Translations under genes and position numbers: made by a program
DNA from: JASLDZ01 sp964242625
Lineage (GTDB): Bacteria > Pseudomonadota > Alphaproteobacteria > Caulobacterales > Caulobacteraceae
Reading direction: 5' to 3'
DNA length: 64,000 bases
NCBI GenBank assembly: GCA_964242625.1
Contig: CAXTAO010000001.1
Coordinates: 248,001 to 312,000 of the forward strand
Notes under the pieces: generated by a model
What the model saw: only the letters and a program-made list of their open reading frames with translations
What the model was told of the DNA's origin: nothing
Database searches by the model: none
Shown here: in pieces, positions 8,227-16,106 of the stretch
How the letters are laid out: every line of letters begins with the position of its first letter
How positions within the stretch are numbered: the stretch's first letter is position 1

Positions 8227-8334
8227 ATGAACGCCATCGCCCCCATGCTCTTCGCCTTGACCCTGGCGCTCGCCGGCTTCGCCGCGGCGACCAGCCCGGT
8301 CGACGCCCAGCCCGTCGCCGCGAGCGTCCGCTGA
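8227..8334 (+). CDS. Small hydrophobic/secreted peptide, copy 2 (35 aa)
   Basis: The tandem paralogue of the preceding peptide, with AGGAG 8 bases upstream of its ATG. It starts MNAIAPMLFALTLALAGF and ends with V-D-A before QPVAASVR. Length, the APxxF, TLA and AG positions, the P-V-x-A-Q-P-V-A-A motif and the final Arg are shared with copy 1, while the core differs by conservative changes. That pattern suggests selection on the peptide. A strong terminator follows, so the pair forms its own transcription unit. The role is unknown. Confidence 0.65.
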   Translation: MNAIAPMLFALTLALAGFAAATSPVDAQPVAASVR

Positions 8335-8386
8335 ACCCGCCGGACCGGGGCTGGCGCCCCGGATCAGCCTCCTCCCCCTCGCCTTG

Positions 8387-8422
8387 AAGCGCCCCGGCCC
8401 ACCGCCGGGGCGTTTCGCGTTT
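8387..8422 (+). terminator. Intrinsic terminator after the two-peptide unit
   Basis: CGCCCCGGC and GCCGGGGCG form a perfect 9-bp stem with loop CCACC. The stem is extended by a G-T pair and two A-T pairs on the flanks (AAG...TTT), and the sequence TTTCGCGTTT follows. It lies 53 bases after the second peptide gene and before the CobT-like gene. This makes an upstream start of that gene at 8384 unlikely. Confidence 0.75.
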
Positions 8423-8449
8423 CGCCGTCGCGGGTTAAGCCCGCTCGGC

Positions 8450-9358
8450 ATGACCTCCCCCCTCGACGACGCCCGCGCCCTCTCGCGCGAGCCCGCCCCC
8501 GTGCTGGAGGGCTATCCCGCGACCTCCGCGCCAGGGGCCCTGGGCGACCTCGCACGGTGGCTGGCCGGCTTGCCGGGGGCCGATCCCGACCGCCCGGACG
8601 CCCGCCTGCGCAGGCCCATCTGCGCCGTCTACGTGTCGAGCGCGGCCGACGCCGGCCCTAGCGCCGTCGACGAGGCGCGCACCCTCCTGGAAGCGTTGTC
8701 CTCGCCCGCCGCCGCGGCGCCGCGCATGGCCAAGGCCTTGGGCGCCGGGCTGGAAGCCTACGACCTCGCGCTCGCCCGTCCCGCGCCCGACGGCGCCGAG
8801 GCGGCCACCATGCGTCCGCGGGACTGCGCCGCGACCCTCGCCTTCGGCATGGAGGCGCTCGCCAAGTTCCCCGACCTTCTCGTGCTGGGCTGCGCCGCCC
8901 CCGGCGTGGAGCGCCGCGCGGCGCGCCTGGCCTGCGCGCTCCTTGGCGGAGACGCCGAAGCGTGGGGGGGCGACGACCCGCGGCGCGCCGAAGCGGTCGC
9001 GCGCGCCCGGGCGACCGCCGGCGAGGACCCCCTGTCCCTCGTGGCCGAGCTCGCCGGGCGTGAGATCGCGGCGGCGGTGGGCGCCCTCCTGGCGGCGCGC
9101 GCGCAGGCCACGCCCGTGCTGCTCGACGGCGAGGGCGCGCTGGCCGCCGCCGCCGCCGTCTTCGCGCTCGACCGGGCGGCGTTGGCCCATGTCAGGCTGT
9201 CACGCCGCCCCGTCACTGTCGCCGGCGAGCACATGACCGCCGCGTTGGGCCTCGTGTCCGTCCTGGCTGACGGATCGACCGGCGCGCCGGGCATGGACGG
9301 GCTCGCCGCGACGGCGGTGGCGCGCGTCGCCGCCGACCTCAACGCCGCGGCGGGCTGA
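8450..9358 (+). CDS. Degenerate CobT-like protein (NaMN:DMB phosphoribosyltransferase family)
   Basis: A 302-aa protein resembling CobT, which joins a lower-ligand base to ribose phosphate in cobalamin synthesis. The best match is the C-terminal half: DPLSLVAELAGREIAAAVGA, then TPVLLDGEGALAAAAAVF. The region that usually reads GEGTGA and holds the catalytic Glu reads ADGSTGA here. The protein is shorter than typical CobT (about 340 aa) and no other cobalamin gene is nearby. I chose the ATG at 8450 because the longer TTG start would lie inside the terminator hairpin. It may be a divergent transferase, a regulatory paralogue or an inactive relic. Confidence 0.65.
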   Translation: MTSPLDDARALSREPAPVLEGYPATSAPGALGDLARWLAGLPGADPDRPDARLRRPICAVYVSSAADAGPSAVDEARTLLEALSSPAAAAPRMAKALGAGLEAYDLALARPAPDGAEAATMRPRDCAATLAFGMEALAKFPDLLVLGCAAPGVERRAARLACALLGGDAEAWGGDDPRRAEAVARARATAGEDPLSLVAELAGREIAAAVGALLAARAQATPVLLDGEGALAAAAAVFALDRAALAHVRLSRRPVTVAGEHMTAALGLVSVLADGSTGAPGMDGLAATAVARVAADLNAAAG

Positions 9359-9452
9359 GCCGCGGGCCGGTTGCCAAGGCCTTTGGCTCCGCCCATCATC
9401 GGCCCAGAGTGAACGGCGTTCACACTGCAGCCGCCGACCTCGGCAGGGTCCC

Positions 9453-10649
9453 ATGAACCTCGACTTCTCCGCCGCCGACCTCGCTTTCCGCGACGAGGCG
9501 CGCCGCTTCATCGCCGAGCGCTACCCCGCCGAATTGCGCGGCCGGCAGGACGAGGGCGAGGAACTGGGGAAGGCCGACTTCCTGAGCTGGCATCGCGTGC
9601 TGGCCGAGCGCGGCTGGGTCGCGCCCGCTTGGCCGCGCGAGTACGGCGGCCCGGGCTGGTCGGCGGTGCAGCGCTATCTCTGGTCGGAGGAGACCGCGCG
9701 CGCCGACTGTATCCCGATCCTGCCGTTCGGCATCAACATGGTGGGGCCGGTGATCTACACCTTCGGCACCACAGAGCAGAAGGCGCGCTTCCTGCCGCCC
9801 ACGCTTTCCGGCGACGTCTGGTGGTGCCAGGGCTATTCGGAGCCGGGCGCGGGCTCGGACCTTGCCTCGCTGAAGACCAAGGCGGTCCGCGACGGCGACG
9901 ACTACATCGTCACAGGCCAGAAGACCTGGACCACGCTCGCCCAGCACGCCGACTGGATCTTCTGCCTGGTCAAGACCGACACCGCCGCAAAGGCGCAGGA
10001 GGGCATCAGCTTTCTCCTCATCAACATGAAGAGCCCGGGCGTGACGGTTCGTCCGATCATCACGCTCGGCGGCGAGCACGAGGTCAACGAGGTGTGGCTG
10101 GAGGACGTGCGCGTGCCCGTCGGCAATCGCATTCACGACGAGAACAAGGGCTGGACCTGCGCCAAATTCCTGCTCGCGCACGAGCGGACGGGAATCGCGG
10201 GCGTCGCGCGGTCCAAGCGCGGGCTGGAGAAGCTGAAGGAGATGGCGCGCTCGGAGAGCGAGGACGACACGCCGCTCCTGGCCGACTCCCTGTTCCGCCG
10301 CAAGGTGAGCGAGCTCGAGATCGACCTCACCGCGCTGGAGTACACCGAACTCCGCACCCTCGCCTCCGAGCAGGCGGGGCGCGGGCCGGGGGTCGAGTCG
10401 TCGCTCCTGAAAATCAAGGGCACGGAGGTTCAGCAGCGCCTGACCGAGCTCGCCCTTGAGGCCGCCGGCCACTACGCCGCGCCCTACTTCCGCGGCTTCG
10501 GCGATGAGGGCGGCAACGCCGTGCCGGTTGGCGAAGCCTACACCCAGCGGGTCGCCCCCACTTATTTCAACATGCGCAAGGCCTCGATCTACGGCGGCTC
10601 CAACGAGATCCAGCGCAACATCATCGCCAAGATGGTCCTGGGCGTCTGA
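9453..10649 (+). CDS. Acyl-CoA dehydrogenase, PimC-type large subunit
   Basis: A 398-aa FAD-dependent acyl-CoA dehydrogenase. It carries the FAD/substrate-binding stretch QGYSEPGAGSDLASLKT, GQKTWTT and the C-terminal IYGGSNEIQRNIIAKM. In the classical YEGT-type signature the base is Glu; here that position is Gly, as in partners of heteromeric enzymes. Closest by pattern are PimC-like proteins that act with a smaller partner on pimeloyl-CoA or other long or dicarboxylic acyl-CoAs. The partner gene starts 2 bases after the stop, so the two are probably made and assembled together. Confidence 0.85.
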   Translation: MNLDFSAADLAFRDEARRFIAERYPAELRGRQDEGEELGKADFLSWHRVLAERGWVAPAWPREYGGPGWSAVQRYLWSEETARADCIPILPFGINMVGPVIYTFGTTEQKARFLPPTLSGDVWWCQGYSEPGAGSDLASLKTKAVRDGDDYIVTGQKTWTTLAQHADWIFCLVKTDTAAKAQEGISFLLINMKSPGVTVRPIITLGGEHEVNEVWLEDVRVPVGNRIHDENKGWTCAKFLLAHERTGIAGVARSKRGLEKLKEMARSESEDDTPLLADSLFRRKVSELEIDLTALEYTELRTLASEQAGRGPGVESSLLKIKGTEVQQRLTELALEAAGHYAAPYFRGFGDEGGNAVPVGEAYTQRVAPTYFNMRKASIYGGSNEIQRNIIAKMVLGV

Positions 10650-10651
10650 GC

Positions 10652-11779
10652 GTGGACTTCAGCTTCACCGACGAGCAGGCGCTCCTGCGCGACAGCCTCG
10701 CGCGCTTCCTGGCCGACCGCTACGACTTCGACACCCGCAAGGCGATCCTCCTGTCCGAGCCGGGCTGGCGCGCCGACCTCTGGCGCGCGTTCGCCGAGGA
10801 GCTCGGCATACTGGGCGCGCCGTTCGACGAGGCGCACGGCGGGCTGGGCGGCGGCCCGATCGAAACGCTCGTCGTCATGGAGGAGCTGGGCGCGGGGCAA
10901 GTGGTCGAGCCCTTCCTCGGCACGGTGGTGCTGGCGGGCGGTGCGCTGCGTCACACGGGCGGCGCGCTCGCCGACGAGCTGATCCCGCCCATCATCGCGG
11001 GCGAGGCGGTGTGGGCCTTCGCCTACGCCGAGCCGAAAGGGCGCTACGACCTCGCCGACCTGCAAACCACCGCGCGCCGCGACGGCGAGGGCTGGCGATT
11101 GGACGGGCGCAAGGCTGTGGTGGTGGGCGCGCCCTGGGCCACCCACCTCCTCGTCACCGCGCGCACGGCGGGCGGGCGTCGCGACCGGGAGGGCGTGTCG
11201 CTGTTCGTGATCGAGGCGAACGCCTCGGGGGTGTCGCGCCGCGACTACCCCACCGTCGACGGTCGCCGCGCGAGCGAGATCGGCTTCGACCATGCGCCCG
11301 CGCGGCTTCTCGGAGAGGCCGACGCCGCCCTGCCGCTCGTTGAGCGCGTGGTGGACGAGGCTACCGCCGCGGTCTGCGCTGAAGCGGTAGGCGCCATGCG
11401 CCGCATGAACGCCGCCACGATCGACTATGCGCGCCAGCGCCGCCAGTTCGGCCGCGCCATCGGCGATTTCCAGGCGCTGCAGCATCGCATGGTCGACATG
11501 TTCATGGCGCTCGAGCAGTCGGTCTCGCTAACCTACTACGCGACGCTGAAGCTCGACGCGCCGCCGGCGGAGCGCATGGCGGCGGTCAGCGCGGCCAAGA
11601 GCAAGGTCGCCCGCGCCGCGCGCGAGGTGGGGCAGGGCGCGGTGCAGATCCACGGGGGCATCGGCATGACCGACGAGCTGCAGCTCGGGCACTGGTTCAA
11701 GCGCACCACGATCATCGAGGGGCAGTTCGGCGACGCTGACCACCACCTCAAGCGCTACGAGCGCCTGGCGCTCGGCTGA
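10652..11779 (+). CDS. Acyl-CoA dehydrogenase, PimD-type small subunit
   Basis: A 375-aa partner of the preceding dehydrogenase. The start is GTG, 2 bases after the upstream stop. It has the N-terminal helical domain (FTDEQALLRDSLARFL), RRQFGRAIGDFQALQHR (FAD contact) and VQIHGGIGMTDE near the C-terminus. Both subunits together would form a heteromeric dehydrogenase introducing a 2,3-double bond. Substrate choice cannot be read from the sequence. No beta-oxidation hydratase or thiolase lies next to the pair. Confidence 0.85.
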   Translation: MDFSFTDEQALLRDSLARFLADRYDFDTRKAILLSEPGWRADLWRAFAEELGILGAPFDEAHGGLGGGPIETLVVMEELGAGQVVEPFLGTVVLAGGALRHTGGALADELIPPIIAGEAVWAFAYAEPKGRYDLADLQTTARRDGEGWRLDGRKAVVVGAPWATHLLVTARTAGGRRDREGVSLFVIEANASGVSRRDYPTVDGRRASEIGFDHAPARLLGEADAALPLVERVVDEATAAVCAEAVGAMRRMNAATIDYARQRRQFGRAIGDFQALQHRMVDMFMALEQSVSLTYYATLKLDAPPAERMAAVSAAKSKVARAAREVGQGAVQIHGGIGMTDELQLGHWFKRTTIIEGQFGDADHHLKRYERLALG

Positions 11780-11786
11780 GCGCGCG

Positions 11787-12716
11787 TCAGGCGACGGCGG
11801 CGGCTTCCTCCTGGGCGGGGGCGGGGCGGGGGCGTCCAGCGGCTTGAGCCAGGGCGACGGCGGCGAGCGTGATCGCGCCTCCGACGGCCTGCAGCGGCGT
11901 CACCGCCTCGCCGATCACGAGCCAGCCGAGCGCGGCGGCGACCACCGGCTGCACCAGCACCACCACCGACGTCAGCGAGGCGGGCAGACGCCCCAGCGAC
12001 CAGGCGATCGCCCCCTGTCCACCCACGTGCATGAGCCCGAGGCCCAGGAGCGGCAGCCACCTCACCGCCGCGCCTGGCCAGATCGGCTCGCGCAGGAGCA
12101 CGGCGGCTGCCAGCATCAGGGGTGCGCTGACCGCGCTCGACCAGAACATCACCGCGCCCGCGCCGGTGGTCCGCCGCGCCTCGCGTACGCACAGGAAGTA
12201 GCCCGAGTACCAGACGGCCGTCAGCGCCGAGAGCAGGTCGCCGAGGGGCGGGTCACGCCCCGCGCCGCCGCCGCCCTTGGCGAGCGCCATCAGGATCGCG
12301 CCGGCGATGGCCAGCCCCAAGCCCAGCATGAAGGCCCCGCGCGGCCGCTCACGGAAAAGGAGCCAGCTCGCCGCGGTGACCACCACGGGCGTCAGGTTGG
12401 ACAGCACGGTCGAGTTGGCGACCGACGTCAGGTGGATGGCGTAGTGCCAGAACACGAGGTCGGCCGCGAAGAAAGCGCCCGCCGCCAGCATGACGCGCGT
12501 CGGCCGTCCCGCCCCGCCCCCCCGAGCCGCAATGAACCAGAGCAGCGGCAGGGCGAAGCTAACCCTCCAAAATCCCACGGCCGACGGACCCACGTCCGCC
12601 AGCCGGACCATGACGGGGCCCGTCCCGATTAGGCACGCGCCCGCCAAGAGCACGAGCATCGCACGGCGGTCGGCGGCGGGAGCGGTCACGCCGCCCGTAG
12701 AGCGTGCGCGCCGCAT
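11787..12716 (-). CDS. EamA/DMT-family permease
   Basis: A 309-aa inner-membrane protein with about ten hydrophobic segments arranged as two EamA repeats. The first includes PVMVRLADVGPSAVGFWR and LTSVANSTVLSNLTPVVV; the second includes SLGRLPASLTSVVVLVQPVV and GWLVIGEAVTP. Drug/metabolite transporters of this type export or import small metabolites; the substrate is unknown. It lies 19 bases downstream of an exported hypothetical protein gene and converges on the acyl-CoA dehydrogenase pair with a 7-base gap. Confidence 0.9.
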   Translation of the reverse strand: MRRARSTGGVTAPAADRRAMLVLLAGACLIGTGPVMVRLADVGPSAVGFWRVSFALPLLWFIAARGGGAGRPTRVMLAAGAFFAADLVFWHYAIHLTSVANSTVLSNLTPVVVTAASWLLFRERPRGAFMLGLGLAIAGAILMALAKGGGGAGRDPPLGDLLSALTAVWYSGYFLCVREARRTTGAGAVMFWSSAVSAPLMLAAAVLLREPIWPGAAVRWLPLLGLGLMHVGGQGAIAWSLGRLPASLTSVVVLVQPVVAAALGWLVIGEAVTPLQAVGGAITLAAVALAQAAGRPRPAPAQEEAAAVA

Positions 12717-12735
12717 TGTGTCGAGGTCGCGCCGC

Positions 12736-13668
12736 CTAGCGGGGCTTCCGCGTCGTCGGCGCGGTCTTGAGCCGGATCGCGATCTGCAGCGTCTTCTGCG
12801 CGTAGCTGTAGCCGGTTCCGCCGGCGTACAGGCCGGAGAGGTAGGCGCGATCGAACGCGGTGAGCTCGGCTTCGCCGGCTCGCCCCCGCGCGCGGTCGGC
12901 GAATAGGGTCAGGATAGAGGGCGCCCCCGCCGCAGCGTCCGCGCGGTTTGTGTCGACGGGCGCGAGTCCGGCGAACACGGCGAAGTCGGCGATCTGCTGC
13001 AGCGTCAGCCCATCCACCTGGGCGGCGTCCACCACCACGAACGACGCATCGACGTCGCGCCGGACGGGGGAGATGAGCCGGCCGTGCTCGACATCGGTGG
13101 CGAGGTAGGCGCCCCTGGCGACAGGGCGAAGCGGCTCGCTGGCGCTGAACTGGAGGCTGCTCACCATCTGCACGGGGCCGCCGTCCCGACGGTGCGCGCT
13201 GGTGAGCTTCCACGCCCAGACAGGGCCCTTCGAGGCGAGCAGCCGTTCGCGGGCGTGCAACTCCAGATCGTCGAACAGGCGGGGGTTCCGCTCGAACAGC
13301 CCGGTCACGAAGCGTCCGCCGCCTGAGGCTACGAACACCGATAGGTTGGGATCGCAGCGGAGAGCGGCCAAGGCCAGGCCGAGCGCGTCGGCATCCGTGA
13401 GCATCCGCGCCTCGACCGCCTCCGACTGGGCGCGCGGCAAGCCGTACACGGCCGGACATATGGGCGCTTCGAGGCGGACGACCTGACCTTGCACGGGCGC
13501 AGTGATGCGGCGCACTTGGCGCAATTCGGCGTCCACAGTCAGACGACGGGCCGAAACGACGATGGCGCCTGCCGGGGCAGCCGGCGGCGGTGCGGCCGAC
13601 CAGGCTTGGCTTGCGCCGAGCACGAGAAGGCCGAGCGCCCAGGCGATCCACCCCATGATGATCGGCAC
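12736..13668 (-). CDS. Exported hypothetical protein with two conserved-looking cysteines
   Basis: About 310 aa, with a signal peptide (GWIAWALGLLVLGASQAWSA). The mature part has VVVSARR near the start, APICPAVYGLP and LRCDPNLSVF; the two cysteines may form a disulfide. I recognise the general type from Caulobacterales and Sphingomonadales hypothetical proteins but know no function. The start is uncertain: I prefer the GTG at 13668, because AGGGAAG lies 5-6 bases upstream, over the ATG 12 bases further in or a longer start at 13704. It lies between gluQ and the EamA permease on the same strand. Confidence 0.7.
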   Translation of the reverse strand: MPIIMGWIAWALGLLVLGASQAWSAAPPPAAPAGAIVVSARRLTVDAELRQVRRITAPVQGQVVRLEAPICPAVYGLPRAQSEAVEARMLTDADALGLALAALRCDPNLSVFVASGGGRFVTGLFERNPRLFDDLELHARERLLASKGPVWAWKLTSAHRRDGGPVQMVSSLQFSASEPLRPVARGAYLATDVEHGRLISPVRRDVDASFVVVDAAQVDGLTLQQIADFAVFAGLAPVDTNRADAAAGAPSILTLFADRARGRAGEAELTAFDRAYLSGLYAGGTGYSYAQKTLQIAIRLKTAPTTRKPR

Positions 13669-13713
13669 GCGCGCTTCCCTCCGCCCGCATAAGGGAACGC
13701 CCATCCGCGCAGG

Positions 13714-14544
13714 TCAGAGAGGCAACATCGCGCGCACGTCTGCCGCTGTCACGCCGCGCGCCCGCAGGGCGCTGAGCGATTTGGCACCCGCGCGTTTGCT
13801 CAGCCGCACGCCGTCCGGATCGAGGATGAGGCAGTGGTGGCGATAGCGCGGCGTGGGAAGCTCAAAGAGCGCCTGGAGAAGGCGCTGCGGATGGGCGGCC
13901 TCCCGGAGGTCCTCGCCGCGGATTACCTCCGTCACGCCCTGCCCGGCGTCGTCGACGACGCAGGCGAGGTGGTAGGCGACGCCCACGTCCTTGCGCGCGA
14001 GGACGACGTCGCCGGCTCGGCCGGGCTCGGCGGCGACCTCGCCCACGTCGACGTCGACGAAGCTCAGGCGGTCGTACGCCGCGCCGAGCCGCGCGCGCGC
14101 GCGGTCGAGCGACAGCCGCCAGGCGAAAGGCTCGCCGCGCGCCAGGCGCGCGTTCTCGTCCGCGGGCGCAGGCAGGGTGCCTCGGTAGGGCGCCTCGGGG
14201 CCGTGGGGGGCCGAGGCGGCGGCTTCGGCGATCTCGCGGCGCGTGCGGAAGCAGCGGTAGAGCACGCCCATGTCGCGCAGCCGATCTAGCGCCGAGCTGT
14301 AGTCGGCCATGTGCTCGCTCTGGCGGCGCACGGGCGTCTCCCACGCGAGCCCCAGCCAGCGGAGATCGTCGTGGATCGCCTGCTCCCATTGCGCCCGCGC
14401 GCGGGTGCGGTCGATGTCCTCAATGCGCAGGAGGAAACGACCGCCCGCCGCCCGGGCCGCGTCGGAAGCGGTTAGGGCGGAGAAGGCGTGCCCCAGGTGC
14501 AGCGGCCCGGTCGGCGAGGGCGCGAAGCGGGTGACGAAGGCCAT
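13714..14544 (-). CDS. gluQ: Glutamyl-Q tRNA(Asp) synthetase
   Basis: A 276-aa truncated GluRS homologue that attaches glutamate to the queuosine base at position 34 of tRNA(Asp). The class I signatures are HLGH (16-19) after FAPSPTGPL, and LSKR (248-251) near the C-terminus. It ends there and lacks the anticodon-binding domain of full GluRS, as expected for GluQ. The zinc-binding cysteine set of the E. coli enzyme is not preserved: only YRCF is seen in that area. It is divergent from the AlkA-type gene with a 66-base gap. Confidence 0.9.
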   Translation of the reverse strand: MAFVTRFAPSPTGPLHLGHAFSALTASDAARAAGGRFLLRIEDIDRTRARAQWEQAIHDDLRWLGLAWETPVRRQSEHMADYSSALDRLRDMGVLYRCFRTRREIAEAAASAPHGPEAPYRGTLPAPADENARLARGEPFAWRLSLDRARARLGAAYDRLSFVDVDVGEVAAEPGRAGDVVLARKDVGVAYHLACVVDDAGQGVTEVIRGEDLREAAHPQRLLQALFELPTPRYRHHCLILDPDGVRLSKRAGAKSLSALRARGVTAADVRAMLPL

Positions 14545-14610
14545 GACGGCCGGTCAACAGCGACCGCGCCGCGCTTGCAAGCCGCCGCCGCGCGTGGTCC
14601 GACCCCGTCC

Positions 14611-15300
14611 ATGCGCGCTCCGCCCGACGCCGACGCCATCCTCGCCGCCCGCGCCGCGCTCGCGCAGGCCGATCCGGCGCTCGCGCGGGTCGACGGCGAG
14701 ATCGCGCCCTTCGCATGGCGCACGCGCCCGGACGGGTACGCGGGCCTCGTGCGGATGGTGCTGGGCCAGCAGGTCTCGGTGGTCTCCGCCGATGCGACCT
14801 GGGCGCGGCTCGAGGCGGCGTGCGGCGGCGAGGTGACCCCCTCGGCGCTCCTGGCCCTCTCGGACGTGGAGCTCCGGGGGTGCGGGCTCTCCGGCCAGAA
14901 GACGCGCTACGCCCGCGCCATGGCTGACGCCGAACTCGGCGGCCGCATCGACCTCGTAGGCCTGCCGACGCTGGACGACGAGACGGCGCTCCAGGCGCTG
15001 CAGAGCCTCCTGGGCGTCGGCCGATGGACGGCGGAGATCTACCTGATGATGGCGGAGGGCCGCCTCGACGCCTTCCCCGCGGGCGACATCGCGGTGCAGG
15101 AGGCCATGCGCTGGCTCGACGGCCTGCCCGCGCGTCCGCGGGAGGACGAGGCCTACGCCCGCGCGGAGCGATGGCGGCCACATCGCGCCGTCGCCACCCA
15201 CCTGCTCTGGTCCTGGTACATGGCGGTGAAATCGGGCGAGGCCGCGCATCCTTTGGGAGACGCGCGGGGACGACGCACAGTCGTCGGCGTCGGCGCATGA
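14611..15300 (+). CDS. DNA-3-methyladenine glycosylase, AlkA/HhH-GPD type
   Basis: A base-excision-repair glycosylase of 229 aa. The HhH-GPD core includes LGQQVSVVSADATW, a helix-hairpin-helix at LLGVGRWTAEIYLMM, and the catalytic Asp in FPAGDIAVQ (D159). The length fits single-domain AlkA-like enzymes without the N-terminal domain of E. coli AlkA. I chose the ATG at 14611, because an in-frame upstream start would overlap the beginning of gluQ. The stop overlaps the esterase start (ATGA), so translation is coupled. Confidence 0.88.
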   Translation: MRAPPDADAILAARAALAQADPALARVDGEIAPFAWRTRPDGYAGLVRMVLGQQVSVVSADATWARLEAACGGEVTPSALLALSDVELRGCGLSGQKTRYARAMADAELGGRIDLVGLPTLDDETALQALQSLLGVGRWTAEIYLMMAEGRLDAFPAGDIAVQEAMRWLDGLPARPREDEAYARAERWRPHRAVATHLLWSWYMAVKSGEAAHPLGDARGRRTVVGVGA

Positions 15301-15995
15301 GCGCGGCGTTGGACGGACCTCGCGCGGCGCCGGCCGACGGCGGCGCCCCACGCGCGCTCGTGATCCTCGTGCACGGCTACGGCGCGAACGGCGACGACCT
15401 GATCGGCCTCGCGCCTGCGCTGTCGAGGGCGCTGCCCGGGGCGGCCTTCGCCGCGCCTCACGCGCCGCAGCCCGTGCCCGGCCATCCCGGCGGGCGGCAG
15501 TGGTTTCCGATCACCCGGCTCGACCCGCACCTCATGGCCGAGGGTGCGCGGGCGGCCGCCCCGAGCCTTGACGGCTTCATCGACGCCGAGCGGGCGCGCC
15601 TGGGGCTCGCGCCCGGCGCCTGCGCGCTCCTGGGCTTCAGCCAGGGCGCGATGATGAGCCTGCACGTGGGCCTGCGCAGGGCCGAGCCGCTGGCGGCGTT
15701 GGTGGGCTTCTCCGGCCTCCTGGTCGCGCCCGAGCGTCTGGCGGGGGAGGCGCGCAGCCAGCCGCCGGTGCTCCTGGCGCACGGCGAGCGCGACGAGGTA
15801 GTGCCTGTTCACGCGCTGGCCGCGGCGCGCGACGCCCTCGCAGCCGCCGGGGTGGGCTGCCGATGGCGTGTTTCGCCCGGACTGCCGCACACGATCGGCG
15901 AGGATGCGCTGTTCGCGGCGGCGGGCTTCCTGCGCGACGGCTTCGCCGGACGGCTGACGGGCTGGGCGGGTCCGCAAGGCAGATCGCCTCGCTGA
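15297..15995 (+). CDS. Phospholipase/carboxylesterase-family alpha/beta hydrolase
   Basis: A 232-aa serine esterase of the carboxylesterase-2 family, probably cytoplasmic because there is no signal peptide. The oxyanion-hole segment is VHGYGANGDDL. The nucleophile elbow GFSQG has S115; the other triad members are D166 (HGERDEVVP) and H198 (GLPHTIG). The family hydrolyses short-chain esters and lysophospholipids; the substrate is not predictable. The start overlaps the stop of the glycosylase gene by 4 bases. Confidence 0.9.
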   Translation: MSAALDGPRAAPADGGAPRALVILVHGYGANGDDLIGLAPALSRALPGAAFAAPHAPQPVPGHPGGRQWFPITRLDPHLMAEGARAAAPSLDGFIDAERARLGLAPGACALLGFSQGAMMSLHVGLRRAEPLAALVGFSGLLVAPERLAGEARSQPPVLLAHGERDEVVPVHALAAARDALAAAGVGCRWRVSPGLPHTIGEDALFAAAGFLRDGFAGRLTGWAGPQGRSPR

Positions 15996-16106
15996 GCAGT
16001 CGAAAGCCGACAGCCTCGCCCGGCGCAACGACGCACCGCGCGGGTGCTTGCCAGAGACAAGGCATGCCCGCATACAGCGGTTTCACCCCCGTCAGAAGGT
16101 TGGATC

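Noticed and set aside
16044..16106. Extended N-terminus of GltD from an upstream GTG
   Set aside because: The 21 added residues match nothing in GltD, and the GTG at 16107 has a better-spaced ribosome-binding site.
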